The position numbers and the translations under genes are program-made. Shown piece after piece: positions 43,147-52,989 of a DNA stretch of 60,346 bases. The stretch's first letter is position 1. Each line of letters opens with the position of its first letter. This DNA comes from an uncultured Clostridia bacterium (GTDB lineage Bacteria; Bacillota; Clostridia; Christensenellales; UBA1242): NCBI GenBank assembly GCA_944383415.1, contig CALWPK010000007.1, positions 1-60,346 of the forward strand. The letters run 5' to 3'. The notes below the pieces were generated by a model that saw nothing but the letters and a program-made list of their open reading frames with translations, was not told the DNA's origin and made no database searches.

Positions 43147-44679
43147 ATGTTAGCAAAAATATTATCCTATGGGTTGACAGGAATAAGCGGATACCCAGTA
43201 GAAATTCAATTGGATATAAATGCAGGACTGCCTGGCTATGATGTGGTAGGTCTGGCAGACACCGCTATCAAAGAGAGCAAATCGCGTGTAAAGGCTGCTA
43301 TAAAAAATAGTAGTTTCAATTATCCGATCAACAAAATCATAATCAATCTAGCACCGGCAGATACGAAGAAAGAGGGCAGTATGTACGACTTGCCTATTGC
43401 TCTCGGCATATTGGTAGCAGAAGAGATAATCACGAATAAATCATTAGAAAATTTCGTTGTTTTGGGAGAATTGTCCCTTAATGGTGAAATTAGAAAGTTA
43501 AATGGCATTTTACCTATGCTAATTAGTGCCAAACAAATGGGGTTCAATAAATTCATCATCCCAAAAGAAAATGCGATGGAAGCATCTTTCATTGATAAAA
43601 TTGAAGTTTATCCCGTAGAAACGCTAAAGCAAGTAGTTTCATTTTTAAAGGGTGAAATCACGATTGAAAAAAATGATTGCAAGACTTTTGAATCTGCACT
43701 AAAAGAGCACGATTATAAACACGATTTTGCTTATGTGAAAGGTCAGGCTAGTGCAAAGCGAGCGATGGAGATTGCCGCTGCTGGCGGGCACAACATAATT
43801 TTGATTGGACCACCTGGCGCAGGCAAAACAATGCTTGCAAAGTGTTTTCCGTCAATCTTGCCGGATCTGACATTCGAAGAAAGTCTAGAGGTGACTAAAA
43901 TTCATAGTGTAGCAGGAGTTTTGGATCCGAAGCAAGGTATAGTTGTTGAACGTCCATTCAGAAGTCCGCACCATACCGCCACATTAATTGCTTTAACTGG
44001 TGGAGGGCAAAAGGCAAAACCGGGAGAAATCAGCCTGGCACACAATGGAGTATTGTTCCTTGATGAAATGCCAGAGTATGCCAGAAATACTATCGAAACA
44101 TTACGTCAACCTATGGAAGATGGATATATAACTGTTGCAAGAAACGCCCTCACTGTGCAATATCCTGCCAACTTTATTTTGGTAGCGAGTATGAACCCTT
44201 GTCCGTGCGGATATTATGGGAGCACGACAAATCAATGTAAATGTACCGCCACCGCTATTCACAACTATCTATCGAAGATCAGCGGGCCATTGCTTGATAG
44301 AATTGATTTGCATATTGAAGTAGATAGTATCAATTACGAAGACTTGTCACATTATGAACTAGAAGAACCTAGTAGTGAAATCAAGAAAAGAGTAAATCGT
44401 GCGCGAGACATTCAACTTCAACGCTTTAAGGATAGCAAGATATATTCTAATGCAAAGATGAACGAAAAGGAATTCAAAAAATATTGTGCCCTAGACAAAG
44501 ATTGTACCGACCTATTAGAAATAGCATTCAAACGATTCAATTTAACAGCACGTGCTTATAATAGAATCTTAAAAGTTGCACGCACAATTGCCGACCTAGA
44601 CGGGAAAGAAAATATTGAAAGAAAACATCTAATGGAAGCAATACAATATAGGACATTAGACAAAAAGTATACGGTGTAA
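43147..44679 (+). CDS. comM: YifB/ComM family Mg-chelatase-like AAA+ ATPase
   Basis: 510 residues. An N-terminal Lon-protease-like (ChlI) domain (about 20-140), then an AAA+ core with 'IIGPPGAGKTML' (Walker A, near 218), Walker B 'GVLFLDEMPEY' (near 300) and a C-terminal Mg-chelatase domain with a Cys-rich insert 'NPCPCGYYG...CKC' (near 358). ComM is a hexameric branch-migration helicase acting in natural transformation. ATG 43147 is chosen: the reading frame extends upstream only into the promoter. dprA follows at once, another DNA-uptake gene. Confidence 0.92.
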   Translation: MLAKILSYGLTGISGYPVEIQLDINAGLPGYDVVGLADTAIKESKSRVKAAIKNSSFNYPINKIIINLAPADTKKEGSMYDLPIALGILVAEEIITNKSLENFVVLGELSLNGEIRKLNGILPMLISAKQMGFNKFIIPKENAMEASFIDKIEVYPVETLKQVVSFLKGEITIEKNDCKTFESALKEHDYKHDFAYVKGQASAKRAMEIAAAGGHNIILIGPPGAGKTMLAKCFPSILPDLTFEESLEVTKIHSVAGVLDPKQGIVVERPFRSPHHTATLIALTGGGQKAKPGEISLAHNGVLFLDEMPEYARNTIETLRQPMEDGYITVARNALTVQYPANFILVASMNPCPCGYYGSTTNQCKCTATAIHNYLSKISGPLLDRIDLHIEVDSINYEDLSHYELEEPSSEIKKRVNRARDIQLQRFKDSKIYSNAKMNEKEFKKYCALDKDCTDLLEIAFKRFNLTARAYNRILKVARTIADLDGKENIERKHLMEAIQYRTLDKKYTV

Positions 44680-44680
44680 A

Positions 44681-45757
44681 ATGACAATAGATGATAGGAA
44701 TATAATTTGGTTAGATTTGTTCCCATTTCTAACTTATCAAAAAAAGAAAAAGATTTTAGAATTGTTTAGTAAAGGACAAGATATCAAATCTTCCTTTTTG
44801 TCTAATAAATATATCCGTGAAATACTAACTGACGATGAAATCAGCAAAATGTCAAATATGCTAGACAATCAAATTTTGGATAGATATATTGAAAGGTTTA
44901 ATAGTGACAATATCATTATGATCACGATCAACGATCCTAAATATCCAAAATTACTGCTTGAGACAGCGTCACCTCCGCTGTGCCTATACTGTAAAGGAAA
45001 TATACAATTATTAGATACCGTATCAATCGCAGTGGTAGGCACCAGACGTCCTAGTGATTATGGGATAGTGACCACGAAACAATTTGTAAAGGAATTAGTG
45101 CAAAACGATGTGACAATAGTTTCAGGTTTGGCAGTTGGAATTGACACGATAGCACACAAAACAGCATTGGAAAATCAGGGTAAGACAATCGCGGTGCTAG
45201 CAGGAGGTCTGTACCATATATATCCTGCGGTGAATCAATCGCTCGCACGAAAAATGATAGAAAACAATTTAATTTTGTCAGAAAATAGTCCCAATATCAG
45301 TCCTACGACATATTATTTCCCTATTAGAAATAGAATAATCGCAGGTCTATCAAGCGGAGTTTTGATTCCTGAGGCTAGTGAAAAGAGCGGTTCCCTCCAT
45401 ACTGCGAAATATGCAGATGATTTCAATAGAGAGGTGTATGCAATTCCTGGCAAAATCACATCTGAGATGTCAAAAGGAACGAATATGCTAATAAAAGAAT
45501 TAAAAGCACATATCACACTATCTCCAGATTTTATCCTTGAAGCACTACATATTGATAAAAATAATAAAAATTTTAATATTCAACTTGACATTCTTGACCA
45601 AAGTATATTAAATTATATCCAGACTGAAAAGAAGACATTTCAAGAGATCGCAGACTTCACACACCTTCCCACAAGCGAATTGAATTCAGTTTTGCTTGAA
45701 CTTGAGATGAACGGATTAGTCACAAAACTTGCGAACAATAGTTATATTAAAACATAA
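44681..45757 (+). CDS. dprA: DNA processing protein DprA
   Basis: 358 residues. A Rossmann-fold DprA domain: 'VAVVGTRRPSDYG' (near 113-128), 'SGLAVGIDTIAHKTAL' (near 147-162), 'AVLAGGLYHIYP', and 'FPIRNRIIAGLS' (near 210-222). It ends with a winged-helix (about 295-358). DprA loads RecA on incoming single-stranded DNA. It follows comM by one base, with GGTG as ribosome-binding site. The pair suggests residual or actual competence; no other com genes are in the window. Confidence 0.94.
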   Translation: MTIDDRNIIWLDLFPFLTYQKKKKILELFSKGQDIKSSFLSNKYIREILTDDEISKMSNMLDNQILDRYIERFNSDNIIMITINDPKYPKLLLETASPPLCLYCKGNIQLLDTVSIAVVGTRRPSDYGIVTTKQFVKELVQNDVTIVSGLAVGIDTIAHKTALENQGKTIAVLAGGLYHIYPAVNQSLARKMIENNLILSENSPNISPTTYYFPIRNRIIAGLSSGVLIPEASEKSGSLHTAKYADDFNREVYAIPGKITSEMSKGTNMLIKELKAHITLSPDFILEALHIDKNNKNFNIQLDILDQSILNYIQTEKKTFQEIADFTHLPTSELNSVLLELEMNGLVTKLANNSYIKT

Positions 45758-45768
45758 ATGGAGAAAAA

Positions 45769-46470
45769 ATGAAAAAGTATGTGGTGTTTGATTTTGACGG
45801 AACTTTGACGATTACAAAAAAAGGATCAAATTCTTGGTATAACACTTGGAGTTATTTGAATGCTTTGGATGAAGATGATTGTCTATACACAAAATATAAA
45901 AATGGAGAATTTGATTATGATGAATGGTTGGGAAAGTGTATTGAAGCATTCAAAAATCACAAACTGAACAGATCAGCAATGAATTTTTTGGCGAACAAAA
46001 TCAAATTGATTGACAATATAAAAGATGTCTTTGAACTATTTGACAGATTGAATATAAAAATATATATTATGTCACAGGGAATTAGAAATATTATTGATAT
46101 TGTCTTAAAAGATGTATTGCAATACATATCAGATATTCAGGGAGTTGAACTTTTTTTTGACGAAAATAGTATTATTAGTGGGGCTAGTTATAAGATCAAA
46201 GATAAACAAATCTATATTCAAAATATTATTGATCGGGAAAAGTGTAGCCCAGAAGATATTCTATTTGTAGGCAATGGGAAAAATGACGAAACTGTTTACA
46301 AAACAGGGGTAGAGACGTTATGCTTAAATGCTGACGATGCAGATAGGGACAACAAAGAGTTTTGGACAAACGCACTTGAAACAAACACATTGTCAGAAAT
46401 ATTGAAATATGTATTATCAGATAACTACAAATCAAATAGTGATAATGATATAAAGAATCAAATAAATTAA
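45769..46470 (+). CDS. HAD-superfamily phosphatase, phosphoserine-phosphatase-like
   Basis: 233 residues. HAD motif I 'VFDFDGTLTITKKGSNSW' (nucleophile Asp 8 and Asp 10), motif II 'IYIMSQGIRN' (near 101-110), motif III Lys in 'DKQIYIQNII', and motif IV 'ILFVGNGKNDETVYKTG' (near 163-180). The helical cap lies between motifs I and II, as in the SerB/HAD-IB group. The substrate is unknown. It follows dprA by 11 nt with ATGGAG and precedes topA, so it is in the same operon. Confidence 0.85.
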   Translation: MKKYVVFDFDGTLTITKKGSNSWYNTWSYLNALDEDDCLYTKYKNGEFDYDEWLGKCIEAFKNHKLNRSAMNFLANKIKLIDNIKDVFELFDRLNIKIYIMSQGIRNIIDIVLKDVLQYISDIQGVELFFDENSIISGASYKIKDKQIYIQNIIDREKCSPEDILFVGNGKNDETVYKTGVETLCLNADDADRDNKEFWTNALETNTLSEILKYVLSDNYKSNSDNDIKNQIN

Positions 46471-46486
46471 AATTATAAGGAGCAGT

Positions 46487-48565
46487 ATGAAGATTGTCTT
46501 TATTGAAGGACCAGGAAAGCGTGATACTATTAAGAAATATTTAGGCTCAGAGTATTTGGTATATCCGACAAAGGGGCACATCAGAGATTTGCCTGCTAAA
46601 AGTTTTGCAATTGATATAGATCACGGATATGAGCCAACTTATGAAGTTATACCCGAAAAGAAAGCATTGGTAGATGACTTGAAAAAGCGAGCACAAAAAG
46701 CCGATGCCATATATTTGGCAACAGACCCGGATAGAGAAGGAGAAGCAATCGCTTGGCATTTGGCTACAATATTAGGACTAGATAAAAGTGCTTTGGTGCG
46801 AACCGCGTTCAACGAAATTAGCAAAAAAGCCATTCAAGCGAGTATATCTGATCCGAAACCTATCAATTACGATCTAGTCAATGCCCAACAAGGTAGGAGA
46901 GTGCTTGATAGGATTATGGGCTATAAACTTAGCCCTTTGTTATCTCAAAAGATTCACGGCAAACTTAGTGCTGGCCGCGTTCAATCAGTCACATTGAAAT
47001 TAGTTGTAGATAGAGAAAAAGCGATTCAATCATTCGTTCCTGTTGAATATTGGAACATAATTGCCGAATTAAGAAAGGAAAAACAAAAGTTCAAAGCAGA
47101 TTTGATTCAATATAAGGACAAAAAATTGGAGATTCCAAATAAGGAAACTGTAGATAAAATATTAGCCCAAATAGAAAATGCAGAATACAAAGTATCTGAA
47201 GTGAAAAGACAGGTAACCTATTCAAAACCGCCTGCTCCATACATTACCAGCAGTTTACAGCAAGACGCATTGTCCAAACTGAAAATGACATTGAACTCAT
47301 ATACAAAGTGCGTTCAATCATTATATGAAGGTGTGATGATTCAAGGTGAAGGGAAAACTGCATTGGTGACCTATATCCGAACCGATTCGACAAGGGTTAG
47401 TCTAGATGCTCAATTTAGTGCAAAAGAGTATATTTTGAATAATTATGGTGAGGAATATGCTCCAAAAAAATTCAATGAATATTCTACAAAAGAAAATGCT
47501 CAAGATGCACACGAAGCCATACGACCTATTAATTTAAAATACACTCCTGAATATTTGAATGGTAAAATCGAGGATCAATACTTAAAATTGTATACAATGA
47601 TATTCAAACGTTTCATTGCTAGTCAAATGAGTTATGCTCAATATGATAGTTTAACAGTAGATGTGCTTGCAAATGATTATAAATTCAGAGCGAGCGGAAA
47701 AGCATTGATTTTTGATGGTTATACAAAGGTATTGAAAAATCAAGATGATGAGAAAAATGGAATCAATATTCCAGATTTGGTTGAAAATGAAATTGTGATA
47801 AAAGATAAAATTACTACAGAGCAAAAATTCACCCGACCACCTAGTAGGTTCACTGAATCCACTTTGATCAAAGAGATGGAAGTGCAGGGAATTGGTAGAC
47901 CGGCGACCTACGCTGCTACGATTATGACGTTGTTCAATAGGAATTATATAAAAACTGAAAAGAAAGCACTCGTGCCTACCGAATTGGGCGTACAAGTCAC
48001 AGAATATTTGGAAGAATATTTCAAAAATGTAATGGACATCAAATTTACAGCAGAAATGGAAAAACAGTTAGATGATGTCGAACTTGGCAAAATAAAATGG
48101 CAGGACATTGTGGACAATTTCTATAAAGATTTCAGCAAACAATTAGACTTCGCTAGTCATCAAGCGGGAATCACCTTGCAAAAATCAGAACCTATCCCTA
48201 GCGATATTAAGTGCGACAAATGTGGAGCAATGATGGTGTATCGTGACGGCAAATTTGGAAAATTCTTGGCGTGCTCAAACTTCCCACAATGCAAAAATAC
48301 CAAGAATATAAATTCCATAAAATTTGACATCAAGGAGAAGGGTATATGTCCAAGGTGTGGAGGAGTAGTTGAAGCGAAATACAGCAAGCGTGGTAAATTG
48401 TTCTTTGGATGCACGAATTATCCGAAATGTGACTATATGTCGTGGGATCTGCCGATTGATGAAAAATGCCCGAAATGCAATAGCAATTTATTCAAAAAAT
48501 TCAACAAAAACGGTACTACAACCATTTTATGCAACAACAAAGGATGTACTTATGTCAAAAATTAA
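46487..48565 (+). CDS. topA: DNA topoisomerase I
   Basis: 692 residues, type IA topoisomerase that relaxes negative supercoils. Toprim 'FIEGPGKRDTIKKYLG' (4-19; the family usually has ESPAK) and 'TDPDREGEAIAWHL' (near 84-97). The active-site Tyr is in 'VTYIRTDSTRVS' (near 303). Three C-terminal Cys4 zinc domains (about 568-605, 617-650 and 655-688) complete it. trmFO starts inside its 3' end. AAGGAG precedes the ATG. This topA-trmFO-hslVU order is standard in Bacillota. Confidence 0.95.
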   Translation: MKIVFIEGPGKRDTIKKYLGSEYLVYPTKGHIRDLPAKSFAIDIDHGYEPTYEVIPEKKALVDDLKKRAQKADAIYLATDPDREGEAIAWHLATILGLDKSALVRTAFNEISKKAIQASISDPKPINYDLVNAQQGRRVLDRIMGYKLSPLLSQKIHGKLSAGRVQSVTLKLVVDREKAIQSFVPVEYWNIIAELRKEKQKFKADLIQYKDKKLEIPNKETVDKILAQIENAEYKVSEVKRQVTYSKPPAPYITSSLQQDALSKLKMTLNSYTKCVQSLYEGVMIQGEGKTALVTYIRTDSTRVSLDAQFSAKEYILNNYGEEYAPKKFNEYSTKENAQDAHEAIRPINLKYTPEYLNGKIEDQYLKLYTMIFKRFIASQMSYAQYDSLTVDVLANDYKFRASGKALIFDGYTKVLKNQDDEKNGINIPDLVENEIVIKDKITTEQKFTRPPSRFTESTLIKEMEVQGIGRPATYAATIMTLFNRNYIKTEKKALVPTELGVQVTEYLEEYFKNVMDIKFTAEMEKQLDDVELGKIKWQDIVDNFYKDFSKQLDFASHQAGITLQKSEPIPSDIKCDKCGAMMVYRDGKFGKFLACSNFPQCKNTKNINSIKFDIKEKGICPRCGGVVEAKYSKRGKLFFGCTNYPKCDYMSWDLPIDEKCPKCNSNLFKKFNKNGTTTILCNNKGCTYVKN

Positions 48566-49865
48566 TGTCATTGGAGCAGGTTTGGCAGGCTCTGAAGCAA
48601 GTCTATATTTAGCAAATAGAGGTTATAAAGTTGACTTGTATGAAATGAAAAGCGTGAAGATGACTCCTGCACATCATTCAAAAAATTTCGCAGAAATCGT
48701 CTGTAGTAATTCTCTTAAGAGCGATGATGAGAATACAGCATCTGGTGTATTAAAACGCGAACTTACACTATTAGGCAGTAGTTTGATAGATATTGCGTAT
48801 AAAAATAAAGTGCCTGCAGGTCAGGCGTTGGCAGTCGATCGAGATGCATTTTCTATAGCAGTGACAGATCTGATAAAAAACAATAAAAATATCACTGTTC
48901 ATACAGAAGAGGTATCAAGTTTTGATCCGAATGCCGTCACGATTCTTGCCACAGGTCCGCTTACATCAGATAAAATGTGTGATGCGATACAATCCAAAAT
49001 AGGTGAAGAATTTTTATATTTTTATGACGCTGCATCACCTATTATTAGTGCAGAATCAATCGATATGAGCAATGCGTTTTTTGGTGCAAGATACAAAAAA
49101 GGTGACGAAGATTATATCAATTGTCCTATGGACAAAGATGAATATTTGAATTTTTATAATGAATTGATAAATGCAAAGACTGTCATACTACACGAATTTG
49201 AGAAAAAGAATTTATTTGAGTCTTGTATGCCTATTGAAATTTTGGCAAAGCGTGGTGTGGACGCTATAAGATTTGGACCACTCAAACCTGTTGGACTCAC
49301 CAATCCTCACAAAAAAGATAAACCTTATGCTGTAGTTCAGTTGAGAAAAGAAAATAAATGTGGTACAATATATAACATAGTTGGCTTTCAAACAAATTTA
49401 ACCTTCCCAGAACAAAAACGCGTTTTTAGTTTGATTCCAGCCTTGAGAAATGCAGAATTTTTGCGCTATGGAGTGATGCATACAAACAATTTTGTGAATT
49501 TTCCAAAATGTTTAGATAGGTATTCTCGTCTAAATTCTGACAATAATATATTTGTTGCAGGGCAACTGAGCGGTGTGGAAGGCTATGTTGAAAGTATCGC
49601 CAGCGGATTGTATTGTGCCATTAATGCTATTCAAATGATTGAGAATAAGCCATTGATATCTTTTAGTGCTGATACAATTATTGGTGGACTATACAATTAT
49701 CTTACCAATGCGAATAAGGACAATTTCCAGCCTATTAATGCAAATTTTGGTATACTTAATCCAATAGATATAAAAGATAAGAAAGAAAGGTATACGGCAT
49801 TCAGGCTACGCGCGTTGGATGAGATTGAAAAGAAATTAAGCATATTAAATCAAAATAAGGAGTAA
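48552..49865 (+). CDS. trmFO: tRNA m5U54 methyltransferase TrmFO
   Basis: 437 residues, normal length. It is a folate- and FAD-dependent enzyme: Rossmann 'VIGAGLAGSEASLYLANRG' (6-24), 'HHSKNFAEIVCSNSLK' (near 39-54) and a C-terminal 'GQLSGVEGYVESIASGL' (near 337-353). It makes T54 in the T-loop of tRNAs. ATG 48552 lies inside topA (14-nt overlap). The reading frame is open further upstream through topA, but that is the shadow of the topA coding sequence. Confidence 0.95.
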   Translation: MSKINVIGAGLAGSEASLYLANRGYKVDLYEMKSVKMTPAHHSKNFAEIVCSNSLKSDDENTASGVLKRELTLLGSSLIDIAYKNKVPAGQALAVDRDAFSIAVTDLIKNNKNITVHTEEVSSFDPNAVTILATGPLTSDKMCDAIQSKIGEEFLYFYDAASPIISAESIDMSNAFFGARYKKGDEDYINCPMDKDEYLNFYNELINAKTVILHEFEKKNLFESCMPIEILAKRGVDAIRFGPLKPVGLTNPHKKDKPYAVVQLRKENKCGTIYNIVGFQTNLTFPEQKRVFSLIPALRNAEFLRYGVMHTNNFVNFPKCLDRYSRLNSDNNIFVAGQLSGVEGYVESIASGLYCAINAIQMIENKPLISFSADTIIGGLYNYLTNANKDNFQPINANFGILNPIDIKDKKERYTAFRLRALDEIEKKLSILNQNKE

Positions 49866-49867
49866 AA

Positions 49868-50401
49868 ATGGAACAATTCAGAGGTACGACAATTGTCGCC
49901 GTGAAGAAAGATGGAAAAACTGTCATTGCGGGTGACGGGCAGGTGACAATGGGACAATCAGTTATTTTAAAAGGTAGCGCTCACAAAGTGCGTAGACTTT
50001 TTGATGGAAAAGTTGTAGTAGGTTTTGCTGGTGGTACGGCAGACGCGTTCGCGATGTGTGAAGAATTCGAAAAAATGCTCAATAAGTATAGCGGAAGTTT
50101 GATGCGCAGTGCGGTTGAATATGCAAAGAATATCCGAAATGGTGCCCGATCTAATGCTGAGGCTATGATGATCGTTGCAGATAAGGATACGTTGCTGATA
50201 CTTACGAGTGTCGGTGATGTGATCGAGCCAGATGATGGAATTTGTGCTATCGGTAGTGGCGGAAATTATGCGCTCGCCGCAGCAAAAGCGCTGATGAAAA
50301 ATACAGATCTTGATGCAAAATCTATTGCAACCAAAGCGATGGAAATAGCATCTGATATTTGTGTTTTCACGAATTCAAATTATGTGATAGAAGAGGTGTA
50401 A
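49868..50401 (+). CDS. hslV: ATP-dependent protease subunit HslV (ClpQ)
   Basis: 177 residues. A proteasome-beta-like threonine peptidase. After a short pro-segment the mature part begins TTIVAVKKDGKTVIAGDGQV, with the catalytic Thr at position 7 or 8; 'GFAGGTADAF' (near 51-60) and 'AIGSGGNYALAAAKAL' (near 125-140) are typical. It forms double hexameric rings with HslU. AAGGAG overlaps the trmFO stop, and hslU starts 1 nt after it. The codV/xerC gene usually found before it is missing. Confidence 0.95.
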   Translation: MEQFRGTTIVAVKKDGKTVIAGDGQVTMGQSVILKGSAHKVRRLFDGKVVVGFAGGTADAFAMCEEFEKMLNKYSGSLMRSAVEYAKNIRNGARSNAEAMMIVADKDTLLILTSVGDVIEPDDGICAIGSGGNYALAAAKALMKNTDLDAKSIATKAMEIASDICVFTNSNYVIEEV

Positions 50402-50402
50402 T

Positions 50403-51710
50403 ATGATGACTTGTAAAGAGATAGTTAAAAATTTGGATGCATATATTGTAGGTCAAGCAAAGGCTAAACGTGCCGTCGCAATTGCATTGCGTAATAGATA
50501 TAGAAGAAGTAAACTTCCAAAAGAATTGAAAGAGGAAATCACTCCTAAGAATATTATTTTGAAAGGACCTACAGGTGTTGGTAAAACTGAGATTGCGAGA
50601 AGGCTTGCAAAACTTGTGAATGCACCTTTTGTCAAAGTTGAAGCGACGAAATACACAGAAGTGGGATACGTTGGACGTGATGTGGAGAGTATGGTGCGTG
50701 ACCTTGTCGAGGCTTCTGTTAGGATCGTACGTCAGGAACAAAGAGAAAAGATTAAAGACAAAGCAACTATCGTAGTAGATAAAAAAATTACTGATATTCT
50801 CTATCCATTGAAAAAATCTAGCAAACCTGAGGAAATAGACACTGAAAAATTTAGAGAAAAATTCTATGAAGATTACAAAAAAGGTGTATATGATCAGGAT
50901 GTTATTGACATAGATGTTAAAGAGCAACCAAAGCAAATCAATTTACTTGATGGCGGTGGCGGTGAAATAAATATAGGTCAAATTATGGGCGGAATGTTCA
51001 AAGTGGCTAGAAAAGTGAAAAAGATGACCGTAGAGAGAGCAAAAGAAATTTTACTTGAAGAAGAGTGTGAAAAACTCATTGATCCAGATTCTATAAACAA
51101 AGAAGCAATTTTTAGAGCAGAGCAAGAGGGCATTATATTCATTGACGAAATAGACAAAATCGCAGCGAAGAAAAATAATGGACAAGACGTCTCTCGTGAA
51201 GGTGTACAAAGAGATATTTTACCCATAGTTGAAGGAAGTGTGGTCAACACTAAATATGGGGTAGTTCATACTGATTATATACTATTTATTGCAGCAGGTG
51301 CATTTCATATTTCAAGTGTCAGTGATTTGATTCCAGAACTACAAGGACGTTTTCCGATACAGGTTGAGTTGGATAGTTTAGACAAAGAAGATTTCAAAAA
51401 GATTCTGACAATTCCTCAAAATGCTATCACCACTCAATATCAAGAATTGCTAAAAGTTGATAATGTAGATTTGGAATTCACCGATGATGCTATTGATGCT
51501 ATAGCCGAACTCGCAAAGGACGAAAATGATACCAATGAAAATATAGGGGCAAGAAGATTGCAAACTATTATGGAATTGTTACTTGAAGATATATCTTTTA
51601 ATGCTAGTGAAGATAATCCATTGGTGAAGGTGAAAGTTGATAAAGCCTTTGTGTTGAATAGTATGAAAGAACTCATTCATACACACGACTTCAAAAAATA
51701 TGTTTTGTAA
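50403..51710 (+). CDS. hslU: ATP-dependent protease ATPase subunit HslU (ClpY)
   Basis: 435 residues. AAA+ unfoldase: 'YIVGQAKAKRAVAIALRNRYRR' (about 14-35), Walker A 'GPTGVGKTEIARRLAKL' (near 58), the pore 'KVEATKYTEVGYVGRDVESM' (near 78-97; GYVG loop), an inserted I domain (about 105-235), Walker B 'EGIIFIDEIDKIA' (near 241) and 'ELQGRFPI' (near 312). It feeds substrates to HslV. It begins ATGATG with AGAGGTG upstream. The codY gene often following it is absent. Confidence 0.95.
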   Translation: MMTCKEIVKNLDAYIVGQAKAKRAVAIALRNRYRRSKLPKELKEEITPKNIILKGPTGVGKTEIARRLAKLVNAPFVKVEATKYTEVGYVGRDVESMVRDLVEASVRIVRQEQREKIKDKATIVVDKKITDILYPLKKSSKPEEIDTEKFREKFYEDYKKGVYDQDVIDIDVKEQPKQINLLDGGGGEINIGQIMGGMFKVARKVKKMTVERAKEILLEEECEKLIDPDSINKEAIFRAEQEGIIFIDEIDKIAAKKNNGQDVSREGVQRDILPIVEGSVVNTKYGVVHTDYILFIAAGAFHISSVSDLIPELQGRFPIQVELDSLDKEDFKKILTIPQNAITTQYQELLKVDNVDLEFTDDAIDAIAELAKDENDTNENIGARRLQTIMELLLEDISFNASEDNPLVKVKVDKAFVLNSMKELIHTHDFKKYVL

Positions 51711-52407
51711 TAATGACTATGAATATCTAGATAGATTTATGCAAGTGTTAGATGAACGTCAAATCAAAAAACTTTTTTCCGCCCGTATAATCATTTTTGG
51801 GATTGGCGGTGTTGGTAGTGCACTTGCTCAATTTTTGGTACGTTCTGGTGTGCAAAATTTGAGTATTGTAGATTTTGACAGAGTAGATATAACGAATCTA
51901 AATCGTCAACTCTTGTCGTTTCAATCAAACATTGGACAGTTGAAGGTAGATGCATTGAAAAATCAACTCCTTGACATTAATCCAAAATTGCACATTGAAA
52001 TTTATCCTATAAAATTATCTGAAGATAATATTGATAAATTTAGTTTAGATAAATATGATATTATTTTAGATTGTATTGATGACGTGAAGGCGAAAAAAAT
52101 TTTAATAAAATGCGCTTATGAAAAAAATAAATATATCATATCTGCTATGGGAGCGGGGAAAAGGTATCTTGAAGTACCCAACTTTGAAATCGTAGACATC
52201 AAAAAAACTTCCTATGATCCGCTCGCTAAAGTTATTAGAAAATTTTGTAGTGCTGAACGCATAAATAAATTAGATGTTTGTTATACTAAACAAAAGGTAG
52301 CAGAAATTGATTGCCAAAATATTTTGAGTGTGGTATACTATCCAGTAAATATGGCAACGGTCATTTGTGCTAAGGTGATCAACAAATTGATTGAAAACGA
52401 TAGTTAA
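51700..52407 (+). CDS. ThiF/E1-like tRNA t6A dehydratase family protein (TcdA-like)
   Basis: 235 residues. An adenylating E1-like enzyme: nucleotide site 'IIFGIGGVGSALAQFLVRSG' (about 31-50), 'VDFDRVDITNLNRQ' (about 57-70) and 'DIILDCIDDVKAKKIL' (about 118-133). The fold and length fit TcdA/CsdL, which cyclises t6A at tRNA position 37 to ct6A. It overlaps hslU by 11 nt. Together with mtaB it would act on t6A37. A ThiF/MoeB role is less likely, since no thiS or moaD is nearby. Confidence 0.85.
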   Translation: MFCNNDYEYLDRFMQVLDERQIKKLFSARIIIFGIGGVGSALAQFLVRSGVQNLSIVDFDRVDITNLNRQLLSFQSNIGQLKVDALKNQLLDINPKLHIEIYPIKLSEDNIDKFSLDKYDIILDCIDDVKAKKILIKCAYEKNKYIISAMGAGKRYLEVPNFEIVDIKKTSYDPLAKVIRKFCSAERINKLDVCYTKQKVAEIDCQNILSVVYYPVNMATVICAKVINKLIENDS

Positions 52408-52506
52408 TGACAATTGATTTTCAGCATAACAATTAATTCGCAATCAATATTTATCACTTATTAGTGCATAATTCTTGCATTAAAAAAATTTTAAGGGGGT
52501 TTAATT

Positions 52507-52833
52507 ATGGAAATTATAAATGAATCTAATTTTGATGACATTATCAATGGAGAAGATGTGACACTGGTAGATTTTTCTGCTTCGTGGTGTATGCCTTGTA
52601 GGATGTTGAAGCCTATTTTGGAGAGGGTAGAAGATAAATTTGATGATGTATATTTTTATAACCTAGATATTGATGAAAACGAAAATATTGCTAAACGATA
52701 TCGCGTGTTTAGTGTGCCAACTTTGGTATGTTTTAGAATGGGGAAAAAGTTAGATAGTATGGTAGGGCTCAATTCATACGATGATGTCATTGAGTTCATC
52801 AAGAGATGCAAAGAAATGAAAGATGAAGATTAA
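52507..52833 (+). CDS. trxA: Thioredoxin
   Basis: 108 residues with the active site 'SASWCMPCRMLKPIL' (CMPC, near 30-33; the usual CGPC has Met for Gly) and the cis-Pro loop 'FSVPTLVCF' (near 75-83). It reduces disulfides in cytosolic proteins. GGGGGT precedes the ATG. It is a single gene; no thioredoxin reductase is in view. The CMPC variant may shift the redox potential. Confidence 0.9.
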   Translation: MEIINESNFDDIINGEDVTLVDFSASWCMPCRMLKPILERVEDKFDDVYFYNLDIDENENIAKRYRVFSVPTLVCFRMGKKLDSMVGLNSYDDVIEFIKRCKEMKDED

Positions 52834-52944
52834 AAATATAAAAGATAGTGTATTTTGAGTGTTTACTAGTTAGTATGCTTCAATTTATGCTTTCTTTTTG
52901 TTTGCATTGAAAATTGATTTTTTAATTATTTAAAATTGTTACTA

Positions 52945-52973
52945 TTGACAAATTTCACATATTGTGATAAATT
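52945..52973 (+). promoter_or_regulatory. Promoter of the cysteine desulfurase operon with spacer palindrome
   Basis: TTGACA (52945-52950), 17 bp, TAAATT (52968-52973). Within the spacer TCACA-TAT-TGTGA (52955-52967) forms an inverted repeat that could bind a repressor. Confidence 0.6.
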
Positions 52974-52989
52974 TAAAGCGGAGATAACT

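Noticed and set aside
48369..48551. Long N-terminal extension of the trmFO frame inside topA
   Set aside because: The extra residues are a frame-shifted reading of the topA zinc domain. TrmFO proteins start at the ATG at 48552.
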